Shown piece by piece: positions 44,247 to 52,613 of a stretch of DNA of 64,000 bases (positions are counted from its first letter, which is position 1; each line of letters starts with the position of its first letter). The notes under the pieces were generated by a model that saw nothing but the letters and a program-made list of their open reading frames with translations, searched no databases and was not told where the DNA came from. A program made the position numbers and the translations under genes. Source of the DNA: an uncultured Phascolarctobacterium sp. (GTDB lineage: Bacteria; Bacillota; Negativicutes; Acidaminococcales; Acidaminococcaceae); NCBI GenBank assembly GCA_958448515.1, contig CAUDEF010000005.1, forward strand, positions 62,001 through 126,000, read 5' to 3'.

Positions 44247-45252
44247 AGATGTTTATATTTTAGGTATAGAAAGCAGTTGTGATGAAACGGCTGCAGCTGT
44301 TGTAAAAAACGGCAGAGAGGTACTGAGCAATATTATATCCTCACAAATTGTTATTCATCGTAAGTTTGGCGGAGTAGTGCCGGAAATTGCCTCTCGCAAA
44401 CATATTGAAAATATTATGCCCGTTATTGATGAGGCTTTAAAACAGGCTGATAAAAAGCTGGAAGATATAGATGCTGTGGCGGTAACTTACGGACCTGGTC
44501 TTGTTGGTGCTTTGCTTGTAGGCTTATCAGCAGCAAAATCACTGGCGTGGGCTACAGGCAAACCGTTAATTGGTGTAAATCATCTGGAAGGACATGTGTT
44601 TGCCAACTTTTTAAATGACAGTGAATTAAAGCCCCCCTTTATGGCTTTGGTTGTCAGCGGCGGACATACTGCGCTGCTGAAAGTTACCGGTTACAATTCT
44701 TTTGAATTACTTGGACAAACACGTGATGACGCAGCCGGAGAAGCCTTTGATAAAATTGCCAGAGTTATGGGTCTGCCATATCCGGGTGGACCTGAAATAG
44801 AAAAACTTGCTTTAAACGGCAATCCTCATGCAATAAGCTTTCCTGTTGCCAGACTTGATGCTCCTTATGAATTCAGCTTCAGCGGCTTAAAATCAGCTGT
44901 AATAAATTATCTGCATACTCAAAAGCAGAAAAATGTTGAAGTAAACTATGCAGATGTGGCAGCTTCATTTCAATATGCTGTAGTTGATGCACTTGTGCAG
45001 AAAGCAGTACACGCCATGCAGGAAACAGGCTTGAAAGAGATTGTACTGGCAGGAGGTGTATCCGCCAACAAAACACTGCAAAATACCTTAGCTCAGGCTG
45101 TAGATAAAATTGGTGCAAGGCTGGTACATCCCACTCCTATTTTATGTACTGATAATGCTGTAATGATTGCCTGCAGAGGTTACTTTATGTATCAGTCCGG
45201 AGCAGAAAGTCCACTGGATTTAAACGCTGTTCCTTCTTTAAAGTTGGGATAA
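44239..45252 (+). CDS. tsaD: tRNA N6-adenosine threonylcarbamoyltransferase TsaD
   Basis: A 337-residue catalytic subunit of t6A synthesis. The metal-binding motif HLEGH is in GVNHLEGHVFANF, with LGIESSCDETAAAVV at the start, VSGGHTAL in the centre and LAGGVSANKTL near the end. AAGGAGAAGG precedes ATG 44239, which overlaps rimI by 8 bases. It is the last gene of the t6A operon; the DnaA-box cluster follows it. Confidence 0.96.
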   Translation: MSKDVYILGIESSCDETAAAVVKNGREVLSNIISSQIVIHRKFGGVVPEIASRKHIENIMPVIDEALKQADKKLEDIDAVAVTYGPGLVGALLVGLSAAKSLAWATGKPLIGVNHLEGHVFANFLNDSELKPPFMALVVSGGHTALLKVTGYNSFELLGQTRDDAAGEAFDKIARVMGLPYPGGPEIEKLALNGNPHAISFPVARLDAPYEFSFSGLKSAVINYLHTQKQKNVEVNYADVAASFQYAVVDALVQKAVHAMQETGLKEIVLAGGVSANKTLQNTLAQAVDKIGARLVHPTPILCTDNAVMIACRGYFMYQSGAESPLDLNAVPSLKLG

Positions 45253-45278
45253 ACAAAAGTCTATTGTGTGCATAAAGC

Positions 45279-45394
45279 TGTGGATAATGTGGATAAAACA
45301 GTAAAAATACCGGTAAAAACTGATATTTTACTGTTGATAACTATGTTAATAAATTGGAAAAACTGTGGATTATTTTGATTTTAAATGTGGAAAA
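45279..45394 (+). promoter_or_regulatory. Cluster of DnaA-box-like 9-mers
   Basis: Two perfect consensus boxes TGTGGATAA stand head to tail at 45279-45287 and 45288-45296. Near matches follow in the same orientation: TGTTGATAA (45332-45340), TGTGGATTA (45364-45372) and TGTGGAAAA (45386-45394). All lie in the 168-base gap between tsaD and the kinase gene. This suggests DnaA control of the two-component genes or a DnaA-titrating site. No dnaA, dnaN or rpmH is near, so it is not an obvious oriC. Confidence 0.6.
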
Positions 45395-45420
45395 AACAAT
45401 TTTTTTAATGAGGGGAAAAC

Positions 45421-46788
45421 ATGCTGAACAGTTTAACAGCAGAACAAAAAAATATTTTACAAACCATATCTCAGGGTATGGGGTTGGCTGCGGATATAGC
45501 AAAGTCTACGGTAACTTTGTATCTGCTGGGTGCCGACAGAAAGTTTTTATTTATTTATAAACAGGTTAATCCTTTAACCTTAATAGTAGAAAAGCAGGCT
45601 GATTTATCAGGTCAGAAAGTGCGCAGCGTTGAAGAACCTTTGGTTTTAAGAGCATTTCAGCAAAATGTTGCGTTATCCGGAAAGCGGGAATGCAGTTTAG
45701 GACGTTTTAACAGTTTTAATGTATATCCGTTAAAAGATATTTATGGAAAATGTTTTGCTGTAATCAGCTTTGATACAGATGATGCTGATCTTATCATGAT
45801 AAGGGAAGCTTTGGAGTTTTTGAAAAACCTGAAAAGCGGAGAAAACTACGAAAGATTGTCTCCTGATGATGGTCTGATGATTGTTAATCAGGATAAACTG
45901 ATTATTGCAGCCAACAGTAAAGCCAAGCATATTATGCAGGTTCTTAATGTAAATAATATTATCGGGAGAAGAACCAGCGATGTAGCGGTTAACTGGCCTT
46001 TAGTAGGCATGGTAATAGATACAGGCACTGCAGAGAGTAAGCAGTTTACCATGCATGGCAGGCTGCTGTTTATGAAGGTGTTTCCTGTAATTGCCAAGCC
46101 TAAGAGCGGCTGTGCAGTGATTATTCTGCAGGATATAACTGAAATTCATAAAAAAGATGAAGAATTATTGATTAAATCAGTAGTTATTAAAGAAATACAT
46201 CACAGAGTAAAAAATAATCTGCAGACTATGGTAAGTTTGCTGCGCCTGCAGGAACGAAGAACAGTCAGCAAGGAAGCTAAAAATGTTTTAAAAGACTGTA
46301 TTGGCAGAGTTAACAGTATTGCCGTTGTTCACGAATACCTGTCACAGCAGGATGTTGGCATGATAGATGTAGGAAAAGTGGCAAAGGGGATTTATCAGGC
46401 TGTTGTGGGCAGCATGCTAAACAGTGATTTTGTTTTAAATACAGATTTTGCCAGCGATAAGATACTTTTATCTTCTGATAAGGCAACAAGCATAGCACTT
46501 GTTTTAAATGAACTGCTGCAAAATGCCATAGAGCATGGCTTTGAAGGTTTAAGTCAGGGAGAGCTTAAAGTGCGCTTTACTGATATCGGCAACTGTTATA
46601 ACCTTATTATTGCAGACAACGGAGTTGGGTTGCCGGAAGAATTTTCTATCAGTAAGGGGAATTTGGGTATGAAAATTATTAAAACTATGGTAGAAGCAGA
46701 TTTGCACGGAAGCTTTTCATTGACTGCTAACAGTGATGGCGGTACTACTGCTTCTGTTATTATTCCCAAAAATGGCGGTGAAGTATGA
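45421..46788 (+). CDS. HisKA_2-type sensor histidine kinase (PdtaS-like)
   Basis: A 455-residue soluble kinase without membrane helices. The N-terminal 150 residues resemble a GAF-type sensor, a PAS-like region follows (about 150-245), and the H-box is EIHHRVKNNLQTM (about 257-269) typical of HisKA_2 kinases. The ATP-binding part shows LNELLQNAIEHGF (N box), ADNGVGLPE (G1), and GGTTASVII. It overlaps the downstream ANTAR regulator (ATGATG at its stop), matching the PdtaS/PdtaR and EutW/EutV arrangement. The signal it senses is unknown. Confidence 0.9.
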   Translation: MLNSLTAEQKNILQTISQGMGLAADIAKSTVTLYLLGADRKFLFIYKQVNPLTLIVEKQADLSGQKVRSVEEPLVLRAFQQNVALSGKRECSLGRFNSFNVYPLKDIYGKCFAVISFDTDDADLIMIREALEFLKNLKSGENYERLSPDDGLMIVNQDKLIIAANSKAKHIMQVLNVNNIIGRRTSDVAVNWPLVGMVIDTGTAESKQFTMHGRLLFMKVFPVIAKPKSGCAVIILQDITEIHKKDEELLIKSVVIKEIHHRVKNNLQTMVSLLRLQERRTVSKEAKNVLKDCIGRVNSIAVVHEYLSQQDVGMIDVGKVAKGIYQAVVGSMLNSDFVLNTDFASDKILLSSDKATSIALVLNELLQNAIEHGFEGLSQGELKVRFTDIGNCYNLIIADNGVGLPEEFSISKGNLGMKIIKTMVEADLHGSFSLTANSDGGTTASVIIPKNGGEV

Positions 46789-47363
46789 TGGAGAAATGTT
46801 TGAAAATAATAGTTGCTGATGATGAGGCTTTAATAAGACTGGACTTAAAAGAAATGCTTGCAGACGCAGGCCATGAAATAATTGCAGAAGCATCTAACGG
46901 ACAGGAAGCAGTAAATTTGGCAGAGGAGCTTCATCCGGATCTTGTTATTATGGATGTAAAAATGCCTGTTATGGATGGTCTGCAGGCAGCTTCAATGATT
47001 GCAGAAAAAGATATTGCGCCTGTAATTTTGCTTACTGCCTACAGTCAGCAGGATATAGTAGCCAAAGCTACAGAAGCAGGAGTAATAGCTTATCTTGTAA
47101 AACCTATCAGAGAAGAACAGCTGTTTCCTGCTATGGAAGTTGCTGTAAACAGATTTAATGAATGGAAAAAGCTGAGTCAGGAACTTTATGAATTAAAAGA
47201 AAGTTTGGAAACACGTAAGCTTGTAGACAGAGCTAAAGGTATTTTGATGGCTGCCCATGGCTTTACAGAGCAGGAGGCATACAGAAAAATGCAGCAGTTC
47301 AGCATGGCTAAGCGCATAACCTTAAAAAAATTGGCTGAAAGTATTATTGCAGCCGCAAAATAA
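46785..47363 (+). CDS. ANTAR-domain response regulator (RNA-binding antiterminator)
   Basis: A 192-residue protein. The receiver domain (about 8-125) has the acidic pair in ADDEALIRLD, the phosphorylated Asp in LVIMDVKMP, the Thr/Lys switch in LLTAY and LVKPI. A coiled linker leads to the ANTAR domain (about 140-190: RAKGILMAAHGFTEQEAYRKMQQFSM). ANTAR proteins bind paired RNA hairpins in leaders and prevent termination, so the output is RNA-level control. Overlaps the kinase gene by four bases. Confidence 0.94.
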   Translation: MMEKCLKIIVADDEALIRLDLKEMLADAGHEIIAEASNGQEAVNLAEELHPDLVIMDVKMPVMDGLQAASMIAEKDIAPVILLTAYSQQDIVAKATEAGVIAYLVKPIREEQLFPAMEVAVNRFNEWKKLSQELYELKESLETRKLVDRAKGILMAAHGFTEQEAYRKMQQFSMAKRITLKKLAESIIAAAK

Positions 47364-47390
47364 GAGCAGAACTTATCTGCTCTTTTTTTA
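47362..47390 (+). terminator. Terminator of the two-component genes
   Basis: Stem AAGAGCAGA/TCTGCTCTT with five-base loop and T run. Confidence 0.9.
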
Positions 47391-47524
47391 TTGCGAATGT
47401 GAAATTTGTTGTTTATCAATCAAAAAAATGGGTTGGGACAGCTGAATTTTGCGTTCAAGGCTCTGAAAAACACGTTCAGTAAGTAAAAATTGCGAAAAAA
47501 ATGTAAAAAACCATTTAAAAGGTC

Positions 47525-47552
47525 TTGCATTTTTTGAACAGATGATTATAAT
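47525..47552 (+). promoter_or_regulatory. groESL promoter
   Basis: TTGCAT at 47525-47530 and TATAAT at 47547-47552, spacer 16. The CIRCE operator begins 11 bases after the -10. Confidence 0.8.
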
Positions 47553-47563
47553 AATAATTGTAA

Positions 47564-47590
47564 TTAGCACTCAGATAAAAAGAGTGCTAA
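47564..47590 (+). promoter_or_regulatory. CIRCE operator (HrcA binding site)
   Basis: Perfect TTAGCACTC-N9-GAGTGCTAA consensus. HrcA represses heat-shock operons through this site; here it covers the transcription start of groESL. hrcA itself is not in the window. Confidence 0.98.
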
Positions 47591-47640
47591 TAAAGTTAAA
47601 AATTATTTAAATTATATATTTGTGAAAGGGGTTTTCAAGA

Positions 47641-47931
47641 ATGTTGAAACCATTAGCTGATCATGTTGTTGTAGAAGTAGTTGCTAAAGAAGAAAAAACT
47701 GCTGCAGGTATCTATCTTCCTGATACTGCATCCAAAGAAAAACCTCAAACCGGTAAAGTTATTGCTGTAGGCAATGGCAAAGTTACTGAAAACGGCGTGC
47801 GTGTTGCACCTGAAGTAAAAGCTGGCGATGAAGTTGTATTTGCTAAATACAGCGGAACTGAAGTTAAATTAGACGGTAAAGAATACCTCATTTTAAATGA
47901 ACGTGATATTCTTGCAGTAATTGAAGCATAA
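47641..47931 (+). CDS. groES: Co-chaperonin GroES
   Basis: A 96-residue lid subunit of the GroEL chamber. LKPLADHVVVEVV at the start, the mobile loop TAAGIYLPDTA that contacts GroEL, and DEVVFAKYSGTEVKLDGKEYLIL are all standard. AAAGGGG precedes the ATG. The operon is under CIRCE control. Confidence 0.97.
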   Translation: MLKPLADHVVVEVVAKEEKTAAGIYLPDTASKEKPQTGKVIAVGNGKVTENGVRVAPEVKAGDEVVFAKYSGTEVKLDGKEYLILNERDILAVIEA

Positions 47932-47960
47932 TTTGTACTATATCTGAAGGAGCGATAATA

Positions 47961-49589
47961 ATGGCTAAAGAAATTCGTTTTAATGAAGAAGCTCGCCGCA
48001 GCTTGGAACGCGGTGTAAATGCACTTGCTGATGCTGTAAAAGTAACCCTTGGTCCTAAAGGCCGTAACGTTGTATTAGAGAAAAAATTTGGTGCACCTAC
48101 CATTACCAATGACGGTGTAACCATTGCTCGTGATATTGAACTGGAAGATCCGTTTGAAAACATGGGCGCTCAGCTTGTTAAAGAAGTATCCATCAAAACC
48201 AACGATGTAGCTGGTGACGGTACTACTACCGCTACTGTACTGGCTCAGGCAATGATTCGCGAAGGCATGCGCAATGTTGCAGCTGGTGCAAATCCGATGG
48301 TACTCAAAAAAGGTATCCAAAAAGCAGTTGACGTTCTGGTTGAAGAGCTGAAAGCTGTTTCTCAGAAAGTAGAAACCAAAGAAGCTAAAGCTCAGGTTGC
48401 TTCTATTTCTGCTGCTGACGAAGAAATCGGCAATCTGATTGCTGACGCTATGGAAAAAGTTGGCGATGACGGCGTAATTACCGTTGAAGAATCCAAAACC
48501 ATGGAAACCTGCCTGGAAACTGTAGAAGGCATGCAATTTGACCGCGGCTACATTTCTCCTTACATGGCAACCGATCCGGACAAAATGGAAGCAGTTTTAA
48601 ACAATCCGCTGGTACTTATCACCGATCGTAAAATTACCATGATTCAGGATATTATGCCTGTACTGGAAAAAGTTGTTCAAGGCGGCCGCGAACTCTTAAT
48701 CATTGCTGAAGACATCGAAGGCGAAGCACTGGCAACCCTGGTTGTTAACAAGCTGCGTGGCACCTTCAAAGCTGTTGCTGTAAAAGCTCCTGGCTTTGGT
48801 GATCGTCGCAAAGCTATGCTGCAGGACATTGCAATCCTTACCGGTGCAACTGTTATCAGCGAAGAAGTTGGCCGTAAATTAGACAGCGCTTCTATCGAAG
48901 ATCTTGGCCAGGCTGGTCAGGTTCGTGTAACCAAAGAAATGACTACCATCGTTGAAGGTATGGGCGACAAAGAAGAAATCGCAGCTCGTGTTGCACAAAT
49001 TCGCGCTCAAATTCCTGAAACCACCTCTGAATTTGATAAAGAAAAACTCCAGGAACGTCTTGCTAAACTGGCAGGCGGTGTTGCAGTAATTAAAGTTGGT
49101 GCAGCAACTGAAGTTGAACTGAAAGATAAAAAACTGCGTATTGAAGACGCACTGAATGCTACCCGTGCAGCTGTTGCTGAAGGTATCGTAGCAGGCGGCG
49201 GTACCGCACTGCTTCAAGTACAAAGCGCACTTGGCAAAATCAAAGCATCCGGCGATGAAAAAACCGGCGTAGAAATTGTTAAACGTGCTATTGAAGAACC
49301 TGTACGTCAAATTGCTTATAACGCAGGCCTTGAAGGCGCAGTTATCGTTGATACCATTAAACGCAGCCGCAAAGGTGTTGGCTTCAACGCATTAACCGAA
49401 AAATATGTAGACATGATTGCTGAAGGCATCGTTGATCCTACTAAAGTAACCAGAAGCGCACTGCAAAACGCAGCAAGCATCGCAGCTATGGTTCTTACTA
49501 CCGAATCCATCGTAGCTGACAAACCGTCTAAAGAAGCTGCTCCTGCAGCTGGTATGCCCATGGGCGGCGGTATGCCCGGCATGATGTAA
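47961..49589 (+). CDS. groEL: Chaperonin GroEL
   Basis: A 542-residue ATP-dependent folding chamber subunit. VTLGPKGRNVVLEKKFG, the catalytic DGTTTATVLAQ with its Asp, and EGIVAGGGTALL are intact. The C-terminus ends in the usual Gly/Met-rich tail (GGGMPGMM type). AAGGAGCGAT precedes the ATG. Codon use is visibly richer in C-ending codons (ACC, AAC, GGC) than the neighbours, as expected for a highly expressed gene. Confidence 0.98.
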   Translation: MAKEIRFNEEARRSLERGVNALADAVKVTLGPKGRNVVLEKKFGAPTITNDGVTIARDIELEDPFENMGAQLVKEVSIKTNDVAGDGTTTATVLAQAMIREGMRNVAAGANPMVLKKGIQKAVDVLVEELKAVSQKVETKEAKAQVASISAADEEIGNLIADAMEKVGDDGVITVEESKTMETCLETVEGMQFDRGYISPYMATDPDKMEAVLNNPLVLITDRKITMIQDIMPVLEKVVQGGRELLIIAEDIEGEALATLVVNKLRGTFKAVAVKAPGFGDRRKAMLQDIAILTGATVISEEVGRKLDSASIEDLGQAGQVRVTKEMTTIVEGMGDKEEIAARVAQIRAQIPETTSEFDKEKLQERLAKLAGGVAVIKVGAATEVELKDKKLRIEDALNATRAAVAEGIVAGGGTALLQVQSALGKIKASGDEKTGVEIVKRAIEEPVRQIAYNAGLEGAVIVDTIKRSRKGVGFNALTEKYVDMIAEGIVDPTKVTRSALQNAASIAAMVLTTESIVADKPSKEAAPAAGMPMGGGMPGMM

Positions 49590-49608
49590 TAAGCATCAGA
49601 TAATTTTT

Positions 49609-49642
49609 AAGACCTTACAGATTTTCTGTAAGGTCTTTTTTA
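49609..49642 (+). terminator. Terminator of groESL
   Basis: Perfect stem AAGACCTTACAG/CTGTAAGGTCTT with ATTTT loop and T run. Confidence 0.95.
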
Positions 49643-49746
49643 TATAAATTGATTTTTAAAGCTGTTTATGATAAGATTTTATAATAAAACTGTTATAAAA
49701 ATTACATAAACGATAATTAAGAATATAAAAGGAGTGTGTCAATGGT

Positions 49747-51300
49747 ATGCAAAACAAAGAACAAGAAATGATACTGGTAATTGACTTCGGCGGTCAATAT
49801 AACCAATTAATTGCAAGACGTGTACGCGAAAGCGGCGTATATTGCGAAATTGTTTCCTATAAATACAGCCTTGAAAAAATTAAAGCTAAAAATCCTAAAG
49901 GCATTATTTTTACCGGCGGTCCTAACAGTGCGTATTTGGAAGATTCTCCGACTATTGATCCGGAAATTTATACCTGGGGTGTACCGGTATTGGGCATCTG
50001 CTATGGCAGCCAGCTGATGATGCATATGCTGGGCGGCAATGTATGCAAAGCTCCTGAACGTGAATATGGCAAAACAGTGGTTGACCTTGATGTAAACAGC
50101 CCCATGTTTGCAGATCTTAATGACAAAAATGTATGCTGGATGAGCCACAATGACTACATTGAAACTGTTGCTCCCGGTTTTGAAATCGTTGCTCATACTC
50201 CTAACTGCCCTGTTGCAGCTGCTCAGGACAAAGCTCGTAAATTATACTGCGTACAGTTCCATCCGGAAGTACTGCACACAGAAAACGGCACTAAAATGTT
50301 AAGCAACTTTATCTATAATGTGTGCGGCTGCAGCGGTACCTGGAAAATGGATTCCTTTGTAGAAGAATCTGTACAGGAATTAAAAGCAAGAATTGGTGAT
50401 GGCAAAGTACTGTGTGCTTTATCCGGCGGCGTAGACTCCAGCGTATGTGCTGCTATGCTGGCTAAAGCTATCGGCAAACAGCTTACCTGCGTATTTGTAG
50501 ATCATGGTTTGCTGCGTAAAAATGAACGTGAAGAAGTATGCGGCGTTTTTGGTGAAGGCGGACAATTTGATATTAACTTCATCTGCGTTGACGCTCGTGA
50601 ACGTTTTTACAGCAAGCTTGCCGGTGTAACTTCTCCGGAAGGTAAAAGAAAAATTATCGGTGAAGAATTCATCCGTGTATTTGAAGAAGAAGCTAAGAAA
50701 ATCGGTGCTGTAGATTATCTTGCTCAGGGAACTATTTATCCTGACGTTGTAGAAAGCGGACTGGGCGGAGAATCTGCAACAATTAAGAGCCATCATAACG
50801 TAGGCGGCTTACCTGATTTTGTTGATTTTAAAGAAATCGTTGAACCTTTGCGCGACCTGTTTAAAGACGAAGTTCGTCAGGCAGGCAGAGAACTTGGCTT
50901 ACCGGAATATCTGGTTGCACGTCAGCCGTTCCCCGGTCCTGGACTTGCAATCCGCATTATCGGCGATGTAACTGCTGAAAAAGTAGCAATCGTACAGGAT
51001 GCAGACGCTATCTATCGTGAAGAAGTAGACAAACTGCCGGTTGAGCAGCGCCCCAGCCAGTATTTTGCTGCACTGACCAATATGCGCAGTGTTGGTGTTA
51101 TGGGTGACGAACGTACCTATGACTATGCAATTGCATTGCGTGCAGTAACTACTACAGACTTTATGACTGCTGAAGTTACTATGCTGCCGCAAAGCACTAT
51201 TACAACTGCTGCTAACCGCATTGTAAACGAAGTAAAACACATTAACCGCGTACTGTTTGACTATACTACCAAACCGCCCGCAACCATTGAGTTTGAATAA
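49747..51300 (+). CDS. guaA: GMP synthase (glutamine-hydrolysing)
   Basis: A 517-residue enzyme that converts XMP to GMP. The class I amidotransferase part (about 1-195) has the nucleophile in LGICYGSQ and the His/Glu of QFHPEV. The ATP pyrophosphatase part has the P-loop SGGVDSSV, and the dimerisation domain ends in DYTTKPPATIEFE, the usual C-terminus. GGAG lies 10 bases before ATG 49747; an internal ATG 21 bases later starts directly at the conserved ILVIDFGGQYNQLI. A terminator-like hairpin lies at 51430. Confidence 0.97.
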   Translation: MQNKEQEMILVIDFGGQYNQLIARRVRESGVYCEIVSYKYSLEKIKAKNPKGIIFTGGPNSAYLEDSPTIDPEIYTWGVPVLGICYGSQLMMHMLGGNVCKAPEREYGKTVVDLDVNSPMFADLNDKNVCWMSHNDYIETVAPGFEIVAHTPNCPVAAAQDKARKLYCVQFHPEVLHTENGTKMLSNFIYNVCGCSGTWKMDSFVEESVQELKARIGDGKVLCALSGGVDSSVCAAMLAKAIGKQLTCVFVDHGLLRKNEREEVCGVFGEGGQFDINFICVDARERFYSKLAGVTSPEGKRKIIGEEFIRVFEEEAKKIGAVDYLAQGTIYPDVVESGLGGESATIKSHHNVGGLPDFVDFKEIVEPLRDLFKDEVRQAGRELGLPEYLVARQPFPGPGLAIRIIGDVTAEKVAIVQDADAIYREEVDKLPVEQRPSQYFAALTNMRSVGVMGDERTYDYAIALRAVTTTDFMTAEVTMLPQSTITTAANRIVNEVKHINRVLFDYTTKPPATIEFE

Positions 51301-51429
51301 GAAAAAATGTTTTGAATATATATCTGTAAATCTTGTTTAATAAGGCGAATTTTTCTATTTTTGATAGTACTTATTTAAACTGCATTTACTGATTACAGAT
51401 GTGCTGAAAAGTTATTTGCATAGAAATAG

Positions 51430-51468
51430 AAGGTCTAACCGATTTTTTAGTTGGTTGGACCTTATTTA
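51430..51468 (+). terminator. Terminator-like hairpin after guaA
   Basis: Stem AAGGTC.AACC/GGTT.GGACCTT with a 12-base loop and T-rich end, 130 bases after the stop. Confidence 0.75.
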
Positions 51469-51479
51469 TTTTATTGGTT

Positions 51480-52613
51480 CTTAATGAAGTATTTGAAAAT
51501 TTTACTCCAAGTATAGTAAGCTTGTCTTGAATGATATGGCTTCATGTTGTGGTAGAATTATTTTCAAGATATAAATTATATTGAATACTCAAATGTAGAA
51601 TATGAGCAGGAATATCTTATTGATCCCATTAAGTAGATATGGCAAAACAATTGTAATTAGTGGCTTTGGATAAGAAAATAAAAAAGTTCAGATTAAAAAT
51701 GTATGTCTGAAGAATTATGGAATTTGAAGCCAAGACTTTTAATGGTACTATCATCTATAAAGATTCTCACTCATTAGGCGGCTACTGTGATGCTGAGCTG
51801 TAAAAGTATGGACATATTAGTAATAAGTTTAACTAAAATATTTTAAAGTAATAATAAATTATGAAATAAGGTCAAATATTATAAAAGTGTTATTGTCAAG
51901 ATAAATATATGAAAATTATTTTGGAATGTAAGAAAATTAACTTATTTTTGACTGTTAAATGTTTGAAAAATAATAAACATCAGAATATTTTATAAAATAC
52001 TTCAAGAACCAAAAGACAATTAGTATTTAAATTTTGATTAAAAGAGGTAGTATGTGTGTTTCTACATAACTATCCGAAAGTTGGTATGATATAGAATATT
52101 ACACAGGTTTAGATAAATACAAGTTGATTGGCAGTGACGAAATAGGTGTATAATATAAAAATATACAAGGATATTAGTTAAAAGTCGATTGCACCGCGAA
52201 TATAGAAAAATGTAGAAGATTTGAAAGACAAAGAGAATAGACTATACGTTTATGTTGTAGCAAAAGTTTTAAGGGAGTATTTTTATTTTATTAAAACTTA
52301 TTATATCTTTAGAAAATCTTGGAGTATATTGTGATATATGCTACAATAGTTTCAAAAAATTGCCATCGATTGGATAACTATTATGTTAGTCAGTTATAAT
52401 AAACTATAGAAGCTACTTATATATAAAAAGATGAAGCATTCTAATCTGAATGATATTATTGGCATTAGCTTTAATGTAATGGCGAAAATGGGAAGAAATA
52501 AATTTGTCTCAATATAGTTTGATGAAAATATGTTGTGCTCTTGATTGCAATATTGGCAATATTTATAGATATCATGGTAAATAAAAAATTATGAGATCAG
52601 GGGGAGAATTAAA
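51480..52613 (+). pseudogene. Decayed AT-rich accessory region
   Basis: About 1.1 kb with no intact gene. Short stretches still read like protein. At 51717-51803 there is EFEAKTFNGTIIYKDS..GGYCDAEL before a stop. At 52082-52240 one frame runs for 53 codons as WYDIEYYTGLDKYKLIGSDE..., then YKNIQGY and LKVDCTANIEKCRRFE, broken by two internal stops. At 52431-52517 a further 28-codon fragment begins MKHSNLNDIIGISFNV. These look like remains of one or more old genes, perhaps previous members of the defence locus that follows. No family could be named. The promoter of the McrB-like gene should lie near the right end. Confidence 0.5.

Noticed and set aside
45279..45394. Chromosomal origin of replication
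   Set aside because: DnaA-type boxes are present, but no dnaA, dnaN, recF, gyrB or rpmH lies near. I report a DnaA-box cluster, not oriC.
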